Shown: positions 9,101 to 17,017 of the stretch, piece by piece | How positions within the stretch are numbered: position 1 is the first letter of the stretch | Layout: each line of letters opens with the position of its first letter | NCBI RefSeq assembly: GCF_046484155.1 | Contig: NZ_JAWOBT010000112.1 | Coordinates: forward strand, 1-41,107 | DNA: 41,107 bases | Reading direction: 5' to 3' | Source: Alkalibacterium sp046484155 | GTDB lineage: Bacteria > Bacillota > Bacilli > Lactobacillales > Carnobacteriaceae_A | The notes under the pieces: model-generated | Databases searched by the model: none | Seen by the model: only the letters and a program-made list of their open reading frames with translations | What the model was told of the DNA's origin: nothing | Made by a program: the position numbers and the translations under genes

Positions 9101-10487
9101 AGCCCATTTATATACTAAAGAACTATTTGGAGAAGATTATGTCTTCCGAGCAGGAACGATAGGAACGATTGCAGATCGAACAGCTTTTGGATATGTAAAA
9201 GGTTATGAACGGGATCACCAGTTAAGTTATCGGTCTGCTGAGGTCGACCGTCTATCCAAAGGGTTGACAGGCGTCAAACGTACGACAGGGCAGCACCCAG
9301 GAGGGATCATTGTTATTCCTGATTATATGGATGTCTATGACTTTTCCCCTATTCAATATCCGGCTGATGACCGGGAATCTGAATGGAAGACAACGCATTT
9401 CGACTTTCATTCTATTCATGACAATGTATTGAAACTAGATATACTTGGGCACGATGATCCAAGTATGATCCGGATGCTGCAGGATTTATCCGGTATTGAC
9501 CCATTGGATATTCCTGTTAATGATCCAGATGTCATGAAACTGTTCAGCGGAACCGAAGTCTTAGGCGTTACAGCGGAACAGATTTATTCCAAAACGGGAA
9601 CACTTGGTGTCCCTGAGTTTGGGACACGTTTTGTTCGACAGATGCTGGAACAAACGAACCCAACAACATTTGCCGAGTTACTCCAGATTTCAGGCTTATC
9701 TCACGGAACGGACGTGTGGCTGGGCAATGCCGAAGAGTTGATTAGACAGCATAATATCCCACTGGCAGAAGTGATCGGTTGTCGTGATGATATTATGATC
9801 TATCTACAACATCAAGGCCTGGAAGATGGTTTAGCCTTTCAAATTATGGAATATGTCAGAAAAGGACGAGGCATTCCAGATGACTGGCAAAAAGAGATGC
9901 GCAGCAATGATGTCCCAGAGTGGTACATTGCTTCCTGCCTGAAAATCAAGTATATGTTTCCTAAAGCCCATGCGGCAGCCTATATATTAATGGCTTTGCG
10001 TGTTGCGTACTTTAAAGTGCATCACCCTCTATACTATTACGCTGCATATTTTTCCATTCGAGCAAGTGATTTTGATTTAGAAGCGATGTGTAAGAGTAAA
10101 GAAGGCATCAAAAGCCGAATGAAGGAAATTACAGATAAAGGTATGGATGCCTCTACCAAAGAAAAGAATTTGCTTACAGTATTAGAATTAGCAAATGAAA
10201 TGGTTGAACGTGGTTATGACTTTAAGATGGTCGATATTGATGAATCGGATGGCAAGAATTTCCTGATTCAGGAAAATACCTTATTATCTCCGTTCAGAGC
10301 TATTCCGTCACTAGGCGAAAGCGTGGCTAATGCCATCGTGGAAGCGAGAAAAGATGGGCCATTCTTATCTAAGGAAGACTTATCCAGACGAGGAAAAGTC
10401 TCAAAAACAATTATGGAATATTTAGAAACAAATCGAGCGCTGAAAAGCTTGCCTGATGAAAATCAACTATCGCTGTTTGATCTCTAA
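6156..10487 (+). CDS. polC: DNA polymerase III alpha subunit, PolC type
   Basis: The replicative polymerase of low-GC Gram-positives, with built-in proofreading. I place the start at GTG 6156, 6 nt after SD AGAAGGA; an in-frame TTG at 6150 would touch the SD. Order of domains: N-terminal region, OB fold (about 235-325), PHP domain (ELHAHTNMSQ, about 340), an inserted DEDDh exonuclease (VVFDVETTGL about 424, NAIFDMGFL, HRAIYDSQTT about 570), then the rest of PHP. After these come a four-cysteine zinc site (CIECQH and CPKC, about 914-945), the polymerase core with PDIDLNFSGEYQ (about 968), and the C-terminal region. About 1443 residues, the usual length, no damage seen. Confidence 0.97.
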   Translation: MSLSKSELFQTLLKQIGFSPSLEEAEWLEGGEVESVTVYKKKRKWHITLKLTNVLPFPLFLSLKNALKSSFEVLSEIELSIHAENPVVTEEKVKDYWNYACHLSGVDSPICNRMLAESYPTKEGNQWMFLIDQELAKEKYETDFLPKISQSYHQLGFPAQFKIMPVVDSHAHEKSMEEFKLQKEEDDEILAQEYTRIAEKAEKKKEDKKEMKAEGPVKLGRPIPANEEIKQMLLIEEEERRVTLEGYVFDSEVRELRSGRKLLIFKITDYSSSFSCKRFSNNEQDEAMFERVKPGTWLKVRGSIQEDTFMRDLVMNVQDITQTYHAERKDTYPDDNKRVELHAHTNMSQMDATPNATDLVEQAAKWGHKAIAITDHGVAQSYPEAHAAGKKNNVKIIYGVEANLVDDGVPIAYNESEESLDDATYVVFDVETTGLSAIYDNIIELAAVKMHKGNVVEEFQEFIDPGHRLSDTTINLTGITDEMVRGSKSEKEVLERFKSFSDGGILVAHNAIFDMGFLNTSYKKHEMAMSDKPVIDTLEFSRFINPTFKSHRLNTLAKRFKVNLEQHHRAIYDSQTTGRLLWIFIKKAKKEYNIQRHNELNKYMGGGDAYKKSRPSHVTIWAKDQAGLKNLFKLISGSLVDYFYRVPRVPRSFLDKYREGLIIASGCAQGEVFEAMMQRGYEEAKKKASYYDYLEIMPKEAYQDLINRELVRNKDDLEDIIENIVKLGKELNKKVIATGNVHFIHPEDGVYRDILLETQNKSHVSKHKNPPVYFRTTDEMMESLAFLGDETAEEVVIKNPNELVDSIADDITPVKQDLYTPKMEGAEEEIRKMSYDKAYELYGNPLPEIIEARMEKELDSIIGNGFSVIYLISQKLVHKSLEDGYLVGSRGSVGSSFVATMTGITEVNPMPPHYRCIECQHSEFFTNGEIGSGFDLPEKKCPKCAAPLYRDGQDIPFETFLGFNGDKVPDIDLNFSGEYQARAHLYTKELFGEDYVFRAGTIGTIADRTAFGYVKGYERDHQLSYRSAEVDRLSKGLTGVKRTTGQHPGGIIVIPDYMDVYDFSPIQYPADDRESEWKTTHFDFHSIHDNVLKLDILGHDDPSMIRMLQDLSGIDPLDIPVNDPDVMKLFSGTEVLGVTAEQIYSKTGTLGVPEFGTRFVRQMLEQTNPTTFAELLQISGLSHGTDVWLGNAEELIRQHNIPLAEVIGCRDDIMIYLQHQGLEDGLAFQIMEYVRKGRGIPDDWQKEMRSNDVPEWYIASCLKIKYMFPKAHAAAYILMALRVAYFKVHHPLYYYAAYFSIRASDFDLEAMCKSKEGIKSRMKEITDKGMDASTKEKNLLTVLELANEMVERGYDFKMVDIDESDGKNFLIQENTLLSPFRAIPSLGESVANAIVEARKDGPFLSKEDLSRRGKVSKTIMEYLETNRALKSLPDENQLSLFDL

Positions 10488-10503
10488 TTCGAAGGGGTCA
10501 AAG

Positions 10504-10591
10504 TTGCGGTAGATAGGAATCTATGGTACACTATTAACGAATCGAGCGAGATAGACTGAGTAAAGAGTGAGCGAATCCGCTCACTCTTTTT
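10504..10591 (+). promoter_or_regulatory. rimP-operon promoter followed by a leader terminator
   Basis: TTGCGG (10504-10509), 17 bp, extended -10 TGgTACACT (10524-10532) is a strong promoter with a start expected near 10539. About 25 nt later comes a perfect intrinsic terminator: AAGAGTGAGCG (10563-10573), loop AATC, CGCTCACTCTT (10578-10588), T-run to 10591. A transcript from this promoter would end after about 53 nt unless it reads through. A GAGCG near 10547 could compete for the 3' arm, which would make it an attenuator. It may instead simply terminate polC or yield a short RNA. Confidence 0.6.
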
Positions 10592-10652
10592 CACAGCCTT
10601 TATTTAGAACGTAAATTATGACGCTTAATGTCTGAAAGGAGTGAAGGTGTAA

Positions 10653-11150
10653 TTGAAAACAGTTGAAAAAGTTAAAGAAATATCACAACCTGTTGCAGCA
10701 GAATTGGGTTATGAGCTGGTCGATGTCGAATATGTAAGAGAAGGTAAAAACTGGTTTTTACGTTTATATATCGATAAAGAAAACGGGGTCGGTCTTGATG
10801 ATTGTGCCTTGTTTAGTGAGAAAATAGGAGAAAAATTAGATTCTATTGAACCTGATCCGATACCCTATGCTTACTACCTTGAAGTTTCTTCACCGGGAGC
10901 TGAAAGACCACTCCATTCAGATAATGATATAAAAAATGCGGTGGATCAATATATCCACGTAGCTCTACATGGTGAAGTTCAAGGAGAAAAAAGCTTTGAA
11001 GGTAAACTAAAAGAGTGGCATGAGGATTACATTGTTTTAACGGTGAAAGATAAAACTAGACGCAAAGATATTCAGATCGAAAAAAAACATATAGCTAAGG
11101 CTCGATTAGCTATAGATTTTTCAGACGTAAAACACGCTAAGAATGAGTAA
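10653..11150 (+). CDS. rimP: Ribosome maturation factor RimP
   Basis: Assists 30S subunit assembly. 165 residues with the family's N-terminal alpha/beta domain (GYELVDVEYVREGKNWFLRL, then DDCALFSEKIGEKLD and YYLEVSSPGAERPL) and a C-terminal SH3-like domain. The start is TTG at 10653: the codon just before it in frame is TAA, so nothing upstream is possible. SD-like AAAGGAG and AAGGTG lie 11 and 3 nt before it. First gene of the nusA-infB operon, as in most bacteria. Confidence 0.94.
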   Translation: MKTVEKVKEISQPVAAELGYELVDVEYVREGKNWFLRLYIDKENGVGLDDCALFSEKIGEKLDSIEPDPIPYAYYLEVSSPGAERPLHSDNDIKNAVDQYIHVALHGEVQGEKSFEGKLKEWHEDYIVLTVKDKTRRKDIQIEKKHIAKARLAIDFSDVKHAKNE

Positions 11151-11163
11151 AAGGAGTTAAAAT

Positions 11164-12594
11164 ATGAGTAAAGAATTAGCAGCTGCTCTTGAAACTTTAG
11201 AAAAAGAAAAAGGTATTTCTAAAGAAATCGTTATCGATGCTTTGGAAGCTGCCCTTATTTCAGCCTATAAACGTAATTACGGAACTTCTCAAAATGTTGA
11301 AGTTAGTTTCAATGAAAAAAAAGGTACGGTAACTGTTTATCAAGTTAAAGAAGTTGTGGAAGAAGTATATGATTCACAATTAGAAGTTAGTATAGAAGAT
11401 GCAAGAGAACGCAATAAAGCCTATGAAGTTGGCGACAAAATCAAATTTGAAGTGACTCCAAAAAACTTCGGACGTATTGCCGCTCAAACAGCTAAGCAGG
11501 TTATCATGCAGCGACTGAGAGAAGCCGAACGCACAATTATCTATAACGAGTATATTGAATACGAAGATGATTTGATGACCGGTACGGTTGAAAGACAAGA
11601 CAATAAATTTATTTACATCAATTTGGGTAAAGTAGAAGCAGTGTTGTCAAAGCGAGACCAAATTGAAAATGAAACGTATCAAACACACGACCGCATCAAA
11701 GTGTATGTGAGCAAAGTAGAAAATTCAACTAAAGGACCACAAGTTTTTGTTAGTCGTACACATCCTAACTTGATCAAACGTCTGTTTGAACAGGAAGTTC
11801 CTGAGATTTATGATGGTATTGTGGAAATTGTTTCCATTGCGCGTGAAGCTGGCGATCGATCCAAAATCGCTGTGTTTTCTCGTGATGAAAATGTTGACCC
11901 GGTTGGCACCTGTGTTGGACCGAGAGGCTCACGTGTTCAAGCCATCGTTAATGAATTGAATGGTGAGAATATGGATATTGTTGAATGGGACAAAAATCCT
12001 TCTGTGTACATTAAAAATGCACTGAACCCAGCTCAAGTCGTCGATGTTAAGTTTGATGACAATCAACATTCGTGTGTCATCGTCGTTCCAGATTATCAAC
12101 TTTCGTTAGCCATTGGTAAACGTGGACAAAATGTCCGTTTGGCAGCAAAACTAACTGGATTCAAAATTGATATCAAATCAGAATCCGACATGGCATCTCT
12201 TGAACAGGAAACAGCCGCACTGAAAGATGATTCATTCTTTGAAGCTTTAAATGAGGACGATGCAGATGCGACGAATGATCTTGAGTCAATGATCGAGACG
12301 CCTTCATCGTTTGAAGATGACGAGTCAACTGAAGTCGTTGAGTATCAAGATGAAAATATATCAGATGATGCGGATTCTACCGTACTAGCCGAAGACAATA
12401 GTCAAATGGATAGTCAACCGGAAGAACCTGTAATGGACACAGACTTTCAAGCGGGAGAACTCGATTCCAATGATGCAGAAGATTTAGTTGAGTTAGCAGA
12501 AAAAAGAGACGACATGGGCGAAGAAGAAGCCTCAAAAGCCTCAATGGAAGAAATAGATGAGAAGACGTTTCCGGAGGATGAAAACAATTTATAA
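11164..12594 (+). CDS. nusA: Transcription factor NusA with long acidic C-terminal tail
   Basis: Binds RNA polymerase and modulates pausing, termination and antitermination. Order: N-terminal RNAP-binding domain (about 1-125), S1 domain (about 135-200), two KH domains (VGPRGSRVQAIVNEL near 255-270; IGKRGQNVRLAAKLTG near 320-335). Gram-positive NusA often ends soon after KH2. Here about 130 further residues follow (from about 345), dominated by Asp, Glu, Ser and Thr, with no recognisable fold. Total 476 residues. SD AAAAGGAG precedes the ATG. Confidence 0.95.
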   Translation: MSKELAAALETLEKEKGISKEIVIDALEAALISAYKRNYGTSQNVEVSFNEKKGTVTVYQVKEVVEEVYDSQLEVSIEDARERNKAYEVGDKIKFEVTPKNFGRIAAQTAKQVIMQRLREAERTIIYNEYIEYEDDLMTGTVERQDNKFIYINLGKVEAVLSKRDQIENETYQTHDRIKVYVSKVENSTKGPQVFVSRTHPNLIKRLFEQEVPEIYDGIVEIVSIAREAGDRSKIAVFSRDENVDPVGTCVGPRGSRVQAIVNELNGENMDIVEWDKNPSVYIKNALNPAQVVDVKFDDNQHSCVIVVPDYQLSLAIGKRGQNVRLAAKLTGFKIDIKSESDMASLEQETAALKDDSFFEALNEDDADATNDLESMIETPSSFEDDESTEVVEYQDENISDDADSTVLAEDNSQMDSQPEEPVMDTDFQAGELDSNDAEDLVELAEKRDDMGEEEASKASMEEIDEKTFPEDENNL

Positions 12595-12617
12595 TAAAGC
12601 GAATAAGGGGTGGGATT

Positions 12618-12914
12618 ATGCAAAAGCGTAAAATACCCATGAGGAAATGTGTCGTTTCTAGGGAAATGAAGCCAAAGAAAGAAATGGTTCGTATTGTCAG
12701 AAGCAAAGATGGCGACGTCTCAGTCGATCCGACAGGCAAGAAAAACGGACGGGGCGCCTATATATCTTTAGATACCGCATTAGTTAAAGAGGCAAAAGAT
12801 AAAAAAATATTTAACCAAACGCTTAATGCACAAGTGGATGATTCTTTCTATGATGACTTGATGGAATACATCGATTATAAAAAAGCGAGAATGGAAATTG
12901 AGAATGAACAATAA
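12618..12914 (+). CDS. ylxR: YlxR family (DUF448) nucleoid/RNA-binding-like protein
   Basis: 98 residues with the family signature RKCVVSREMKPKKEMVRIV and DPTGKKNGRGAYIS (the GRGAY motif). YlxR proteins are small basic proteins encoded between nusA and infB; roles in RNA binding, nucleoid association and RNase P modulation have been reported in relatives. SD AAGGGGTGG. The C-terminus overlaps the ylxQ start by 11 nt, so the two are coupled. Confidence 0.93.
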   Translation: MQKRKIPMRKCVVSREMKPKKEMVRIVRSKDGDVSVDPTGKKNGRGAYISLDTALVKEAKDKKIFNQTLNAQVDDSFYDDLMEYIDYKKARMEIENEQ

Positions 12915-13203
12915 AGAACGTGCTTTAAACTTATTAGGATTAACTCAGCGTGCTGGCAAGTTGATTTCTGGTGAAAGTTTAGTTCTTCAATCGATAAGAT
13001 CCAATAAAGCAAAGATAGTCTGTCTAGCGTCTGATGCTAGCGACAATGCACAAAAACAATTTTTGAATAAGTGTGAGTATTATGATGTTCCTTTAGTAAC
13101 AGCATTTACACGAGAAGAAATTTCTCACGCTTTAGGGAAGGACCGGACAGTATGTGCCCTCATGGATGATGGTTTTATGCATTCCCTTCAAAAATTGCTC
13201 TAA
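12904..13203 (+). CDS. ylxQ: L7Ae-family ribosomal/K-turn-binding protein YlxQ
   Basis: 99 residues. LGLTQRAGKLISGESLVLQSIRSNKAKIVCLASDAS is recognisable as the L7Ae/L30e fold that binds kink-turn RNA. I take ATG 12904 as the start; an in-frame TTG at 12898 lies within the ylxR overlap but has poorer SD spacing. Part of the rimP-nusA-ylxR-ylxQ-infB operon; its exact role is unsettled. Confidence 0.92.
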   Translation: MNNKERALNLLGLTQRAGKLISGESLVLQSIRSNKAKIVCLASDASDNAQKQFLNKCEYYDVPLVTAFTREEISHALGKDRTVCALMDDGFMHSLQKLL

Positions 13204-13225
13204 TTAAGAATGGGAAGGTGATTAT

Positions 13226-15583
13226 ATGGGCAAAAAAAGAGTCTACGAATTTGCAAAAGAAAATAACATGGCTAGTAAAGAAGTTTTAGAAAAAGCTAAG
13301 AATCTGGGATTCGATTTCAGCAGTCATATGGCCTCGATGGAAGATAAAGAGGTTGAACAACTGAAAAAAGTAATCAGCCAGAACAACGTGCCTAAAGAAA
13401 AACCGGCTTCTTCTAAACCAGCAAAAGAAGTCAAAAAATCTGATGATAACAGAAACAATACGAGCCAGCATCAGAATAAGCAGACAAAATCTGCAGATAA
13501 AGCTACTCGACCTGCACCAGTAACGAATCAGAACAAAAAAACTGAGAGCCAATCTCAGCATAGTAAAGGACAAAATAATATAAATAATAAAAAACCCGGA
13601 TCACATGCCGCAAAAAAACCAACAACACAAGAGAATAAAAGTGGAGCGCCTGAATTACCTAAACGCACAACGGATGAACAGCAAAAACAATCCTTTGAAA
13701 ACAAAAAAAGACGAAACTCTAGACAGCATAGAGGTATACACGGTGGACCAGCAGGTGCAAGAAGACGTAAGGGTAAGAGAAATCAAAAGGCCCCAGTATC
13801 CTCTACACCGCGTAAGCATAAAGATTTGCCGGAAGTTTTAGAGTATACTGATGGCATAACTATTGTTGAATTAGCGAAAAAATTGCATCGTGAACCAGCT
13901 GAAATCGTCAAAAAATTATTCATGATGGGTGTTATGGCAACTCAAAATCAATCATTAGATAAAGAGACGGTTGAATTATTAGCTACTGAATATGGTATTG
14001 AAACGGAAGAAAAAGTGAAAGTTGACTTAACTGACTTCAATACTTTCTTTGAACAAGCACCTGCAGAAGAAAATATGGTGACTCGTCCTCCAACCGTAAC
14101 CATTATGGGTCACGTTGACCATGGTAAAACAACATTATTGGACAGTTTACGTGAAACTAAAGTGACTGAAGGCGAAGCTGGCGGAATCACTCAACATATT
14201 GGTGCGTATCAAGTGAAAGAAAAAGGTAAAATAATTACGTTCTTAGACACACCTGGTCACGCAGCGTTTACTACCATGCGTGCACGTGGTGCTGACATCA
14301 CTGATATAGCCATCATTGTTGTCGCTGCTGATGACGGTGTCATGCCTCAAACAGTCGAAGCAATCAACCATGCAAAAGCTGCAGGAGTGCCAATCATCGT
14401 CGCTGTGAATAAGATAGACAAACCAGGTGCCAATCCTGATCGCGTTATGCAGGAATTGACAGAATATGAATTGGTCCCTGAAGATTGGGGCGGAGATACG
14501 ATTTTTGTTCAAATATCGGCTCTCTTCAATCAAAATCTGGATGAATTACTTGAAATGATTTTACTTGTTGCTGAAATCGAAGAATTAAAAGCAGATCCTA
14601 AACGCCCAGCTATCGGTACAGTTATTGAAGCACGTTTAGATAAGTCACAAGGTCCAATCGCTACACTTCTTGTTCAAGAAGGAACACTCCGTCAAGGTAA
14701 CCCTATTGTTGTAGGAAATACCTATGGTCGCGTGAGAACGATGACCAACGATAAAGGACGTCGTGTAAAAGAAGCGGAACCATCTACGCCAGTAGAGATT
14801 ACTGGTTTAAATAACACGCCTCAAGCCGGAGATCGTTTTGTTGTCTTTGAAGATGAAAAAACTGCGAGACAAGTCGGTGAATCAAGAGCAGCGGTTGCAA
14901 CTGAAGCTCAACGTTCAATTACCAATAAAGTAACACTGGAAAACTTGTTTGATAGTTTAGAAGAAGGCGAATTGAAATCGGTCAACGTCATTATTAAAGG
15001 TGATGTCCAAGGTTCTGTTGAAGCATTAGCAGCTAGTTTGGAAAAAATCGAAGTGGAAGGTGTTAAAATCAACATCATTCATACCGGTGTCGGTGCAATC
15101 AATGAGAGTGATGTCACATTAGCCTCTGCGAGCTCGGCAATCATCATCGGATTTAACGTAAGACCAACTATCCAGGCAAAAGAAAGTGCTAGCCGTCAAG
15201 GAGTCGACATCCGCACGCACCGTATCATTTATAATGCTATCGATGAAATCGAAGCAGCGATGACTGGCATGCTTGATCCTGAATATGAAGAAAAAGTTAC
15301 TGGTCAAGCACTGGTTCGCGAGACGTATGATGTTTCAAAAGTTGGAACGATTGCCGGCTGTCTTGTTACCGATGGTGTGATCAAACGCAGCAGTTCTATC
15401 CGCTTGATCCGTAATGGTATCGTGAAATTCGAAGGTGAACTTTCAAGTCTGAAACGCTTCAAAGACGATGCAAAAGAAGTTAAAAAAGGATTCGAATGTG
15501 GTTTAACGATTGAAGGTTATAATGAAATTGAACTTGATGACATTATTGAAGCCTATGAAATGGTTGAAATCAAAAAAAAATAA
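13226..15583 (+). CDS. infB: Translation initiation factor IF-2
   Basis: A GTPase that brings fMet-tRNA to the 30S subunit. 785 residues: an N-terminal IF2N module (KRVYEFAKENNMASKEVL), a low-complexity Lys/Gln/Asn-rich linker (about 50-190), a second IF2N module (about 205-260), then the G domain with GHVDHGKT (about 294), DTPGH and NKID. Beta-barrel domain II, domain III and the C-terminal fMet-binding domain follow. Linker length is typical of lactic acid bacteria. SD GGGAAGGTGAT. Confidence 0.97.
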   Translation: MGKKRVYEFAKENNMASKEVLEKAKNLGFDFSSHMASMEDKEVEQLKKVISQNNVPKEKPASSKPAKEVKKSDDNRNNTSQHQNKQTKSADKATRPAPVTNQNKKTESQSQHSKGQNNINNKKPGSHAAKKPTTQENKSGAPELPKRTTDEQQKQSFENKKRRNSRQHRGIHGGPAGARRRKGKRNQKAPVSSTPRKHKDLPEVLEYTDGITIVELAKKLHREPAEIVKKLFMMGVMATQNQSLDKETVELLATEYGIETEEKVKVDLTDFNTFFEQAPAEENMVTRPPTVTIMGHVDHGKTTLLDSLRETKVTEGEAGGITQHIGAYQVKEKGKIITFLDTPGHAAFTTMRARGADITDIAIIVVAADDGVMPQTVEAINHAKAAGVPIIVAVNKIDKPGANPDRVMQELTEYELVPEDWGGDTIFVQISALFNQNLDELLEMILLVAEIEELKADPKRPAIGTVIEARLDKSQGPIATLLVQEGTLRQGNPIVVGNTYGRVRTMTNDKGRRVKEAEPSTPVEITGLNNTPQAGDRFVVFEDEKTARQVGESRAAVATEAQRSITNKVTLENLFDSLEEGELKSVNVIIKGDVQGSVEALAASLEKIEVEGVKINIIHTGVGAINESDVTLASASSAIIIGFNVRPTIQAKESASRQGVDIRTHRIIYNAIDEIEAAMTGMLDPEYEEKVTGQALVRETYDVSKVGTIAGCLVTDGVIKRSSSIRLIRNGIVKFEGELSSLKRFKDDAKEVKKGFECGLTIEGYNEIELDDIIEAYEMVEIKKK

Positions 15584-15610
15584 ACTAAATCTTAAGGATA
15601 GGTGACCATT

Positions 15611-15967
15611 ATGCCTAACTATAGAGTAGGTAGAGTATCGCAGGAAATTCAAAAAGAAGTGACAGATATCTTACGCAAACGTGTTCGTGATCCCCGTGTA
15701 GACGGCGTGAATGTTACGGGCGTGGATGTCACTGGCGATCTACAGCAGGCAACGATTTATTACAGTACACTTTCTGATGATGAAGATAGTGTAAGTAAAA
15801 CGCAAACAGGTTTAGATAAAGCGACAGGCTTGATTAGAAAAGAATTAGGTAATCGACTATCGCTCTACAAAACGCCAGAATTAACGTTTGCGCGTGACGA
15901 ATCTGTTGCCTATGGCAGCAAGATCGATCAGCTATTAAACAAACTAAAAGAAGATCAAAACGAATAA
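15611..15967 (+). CDS. rbfA: Ribosome-binding factor A
   Basis: Needed for late 30S maturation and cold growth. I choose ATG 15611 (MPNYRVGRVSQEIQKEV), which has SD AGGTGA 5 nt upstream and matches the family N-terminus. An in-frame GTG at 15602 lies inside the SD and is unlikely. 118 residues with the KH-like fold: DILRKRVRDPRVDG and a TIYYSTLSDDE strand. The terminator after it splits the operon from truB-ribF, at least partly. Confidence 0.95.
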   Translation: MPNYRVGRVSQEIQKEVTDILRKRVRDPRVDGVNVTGVDVTGDLQQATIYYSTLSDDEDSVSKTQTGLDKATGLIRKELGNRLSLYKTPELTFARDESVAYGSKIDQLLNKLKEDQNE

Positions 15968-16005
15968 GTCTATAAGTAAGATTTGGAGTCGTTTTTCTTG
16001 GTATA

Positions 16006-16054
16006 AGAAAAGGAGAGAATCTTTGTTTATTGAACATAGATTCTCTTTTCTTTT
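16006..16054 (+). terminator. Hairpin between rbfA and truB
   Basis: AGAGAATCT (16014-16022) pairs with AGATTCTCT (16038-16046). The stem extends outward through GU and AU pairs to AAGAAAAGG and TTTTCTTTT. It is a likely full or partial terminator of the rimP-rbfA transcript. Confidence 0.7.
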
Positions 16055-16091
16055 GTAAAATTTTAAATAAAGCACTATCTAGGAGGATACA

Positions 16092-17015
16092 ATGGAAGGG
16101 TTATTACCTATATGGAAAGAAAGAGGAATGACAAGTCACGATTGTGTTTTCAAATTAAGAAAAATACTTAAAACAAAAAAAATTGGACATTCGGGAACAT
16201 TAGACCCAGATGTCGATGGGGTTTTACCGGTAGCGATCGGTAAAGCGACTAAAGTCATCGAGTATATGATGGATTCTAAGAAGATTTATACAGGCGAAAT
16301 AACATTAGGATTTTCAACGACAACAGAAGACAGTTCAGGTGAGGTTGTCGAAGAAAAGCCCGTAGATTTTAACATCGATGAAGATGACATTGACAAGACG
16401 TTATCTGAATTCAAAGGAGTAATAACGCAAACACCTCCAATGTATTCTGCCGTAAAGGTAGATGGCAGAAGATTATATGAGTATGCAAGAGAAGGTTTAG
16501 TTATTGACAGACCTTCAAGAGAAGTGACCATTTATTCATTCGACCGAACATCCGACGTAGTAAGGAATAAAGAAAAAGAAACTCTTTCTTTTTCTTTTAA
16601 AGTTGTATGTGGCAAAGGGACATATGTCAGAACGTTAGCTGTTGATGTAGGTGCAAAATTAAAAAGTCCTTCTCATATGTCTGATCTGACAAGAGAAGCA
16701 AGCAGTGGCTTTAACCGTGAAGAAGCATTGACACTATCCGAAGTGCAAGTATTAGTTGATGAGAAACGAGTAGAAGAGGCTATTTTCCCTCTTGAAAAAG
16801 CATTGAGTCACATGCCAAGTTATGAGTTGGATTCGGACGAATATCTTAAAGTGAGAAATGGTAGCCTTTTAGAGCGTCAAGTCTACTTAGCGAAGGATGA
16901 AGAGGAAATAGTTTTCTATTACCGGGAAAAAGCTGTAGCTATTTATAAGGCTCACCCGACAAAATCACAGTACATTAAACCTGCAAAAGTTTTACGTAAC
17001 GAATTGGTGGTATAA
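16092..17015 (+). CDS. truB: tRNA pseudouridine(55) synthase
   Basis: Converts U55 in the T loop of tRNAs. 307 residues. The catalytic Asp lies in GTLDPDVDGVLPVAIG (about residue 38); other motifs are KIYTGEITLGFSTTTED, TPPMYSAVKVDGRRLYEYAR and GKGTYVRTLAVDVG. SD AGGAGG lies 6 nt before the ATG. It ends 2 nt before ribF, so the pair is translationally coupled. Confidence 0.96.
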   Translation: MEGLLPIWKERGMTSHDCVFKLRKILKTKKIGHSGTLDPDVDGVLPVAIGKATKVIEYMMDSKKIYTGEITLGFSTTTEDSSGEVVEEKPVDFNIDEDDIDKTLSEFKGVITQTPPMYSAVKVDGRRLYEYAREGLVIDRPSREVTIYSFDRTSDVVRNKEKETLSFSFKVVCGKGTYVRTLAVDVGAKLKSPSHMSDLTREASSGFNREEALTLSEVQVLVDEKRVEEAIFPLEKALSHMPSYELDSDEYLKVRNGSLLERQVYLAKDEEEIVFYYREKAVAIYKAHPTKSQYIKPAKVLRNELVV

Positions 17016-17017
17016 GT

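Noticed and set aside
13605..13841. Second ORF in the infB linker region
   Set aside because: A shadow frame within a low-complexity Lys/Gln-rich coding stretch; no SD and infB covers it.
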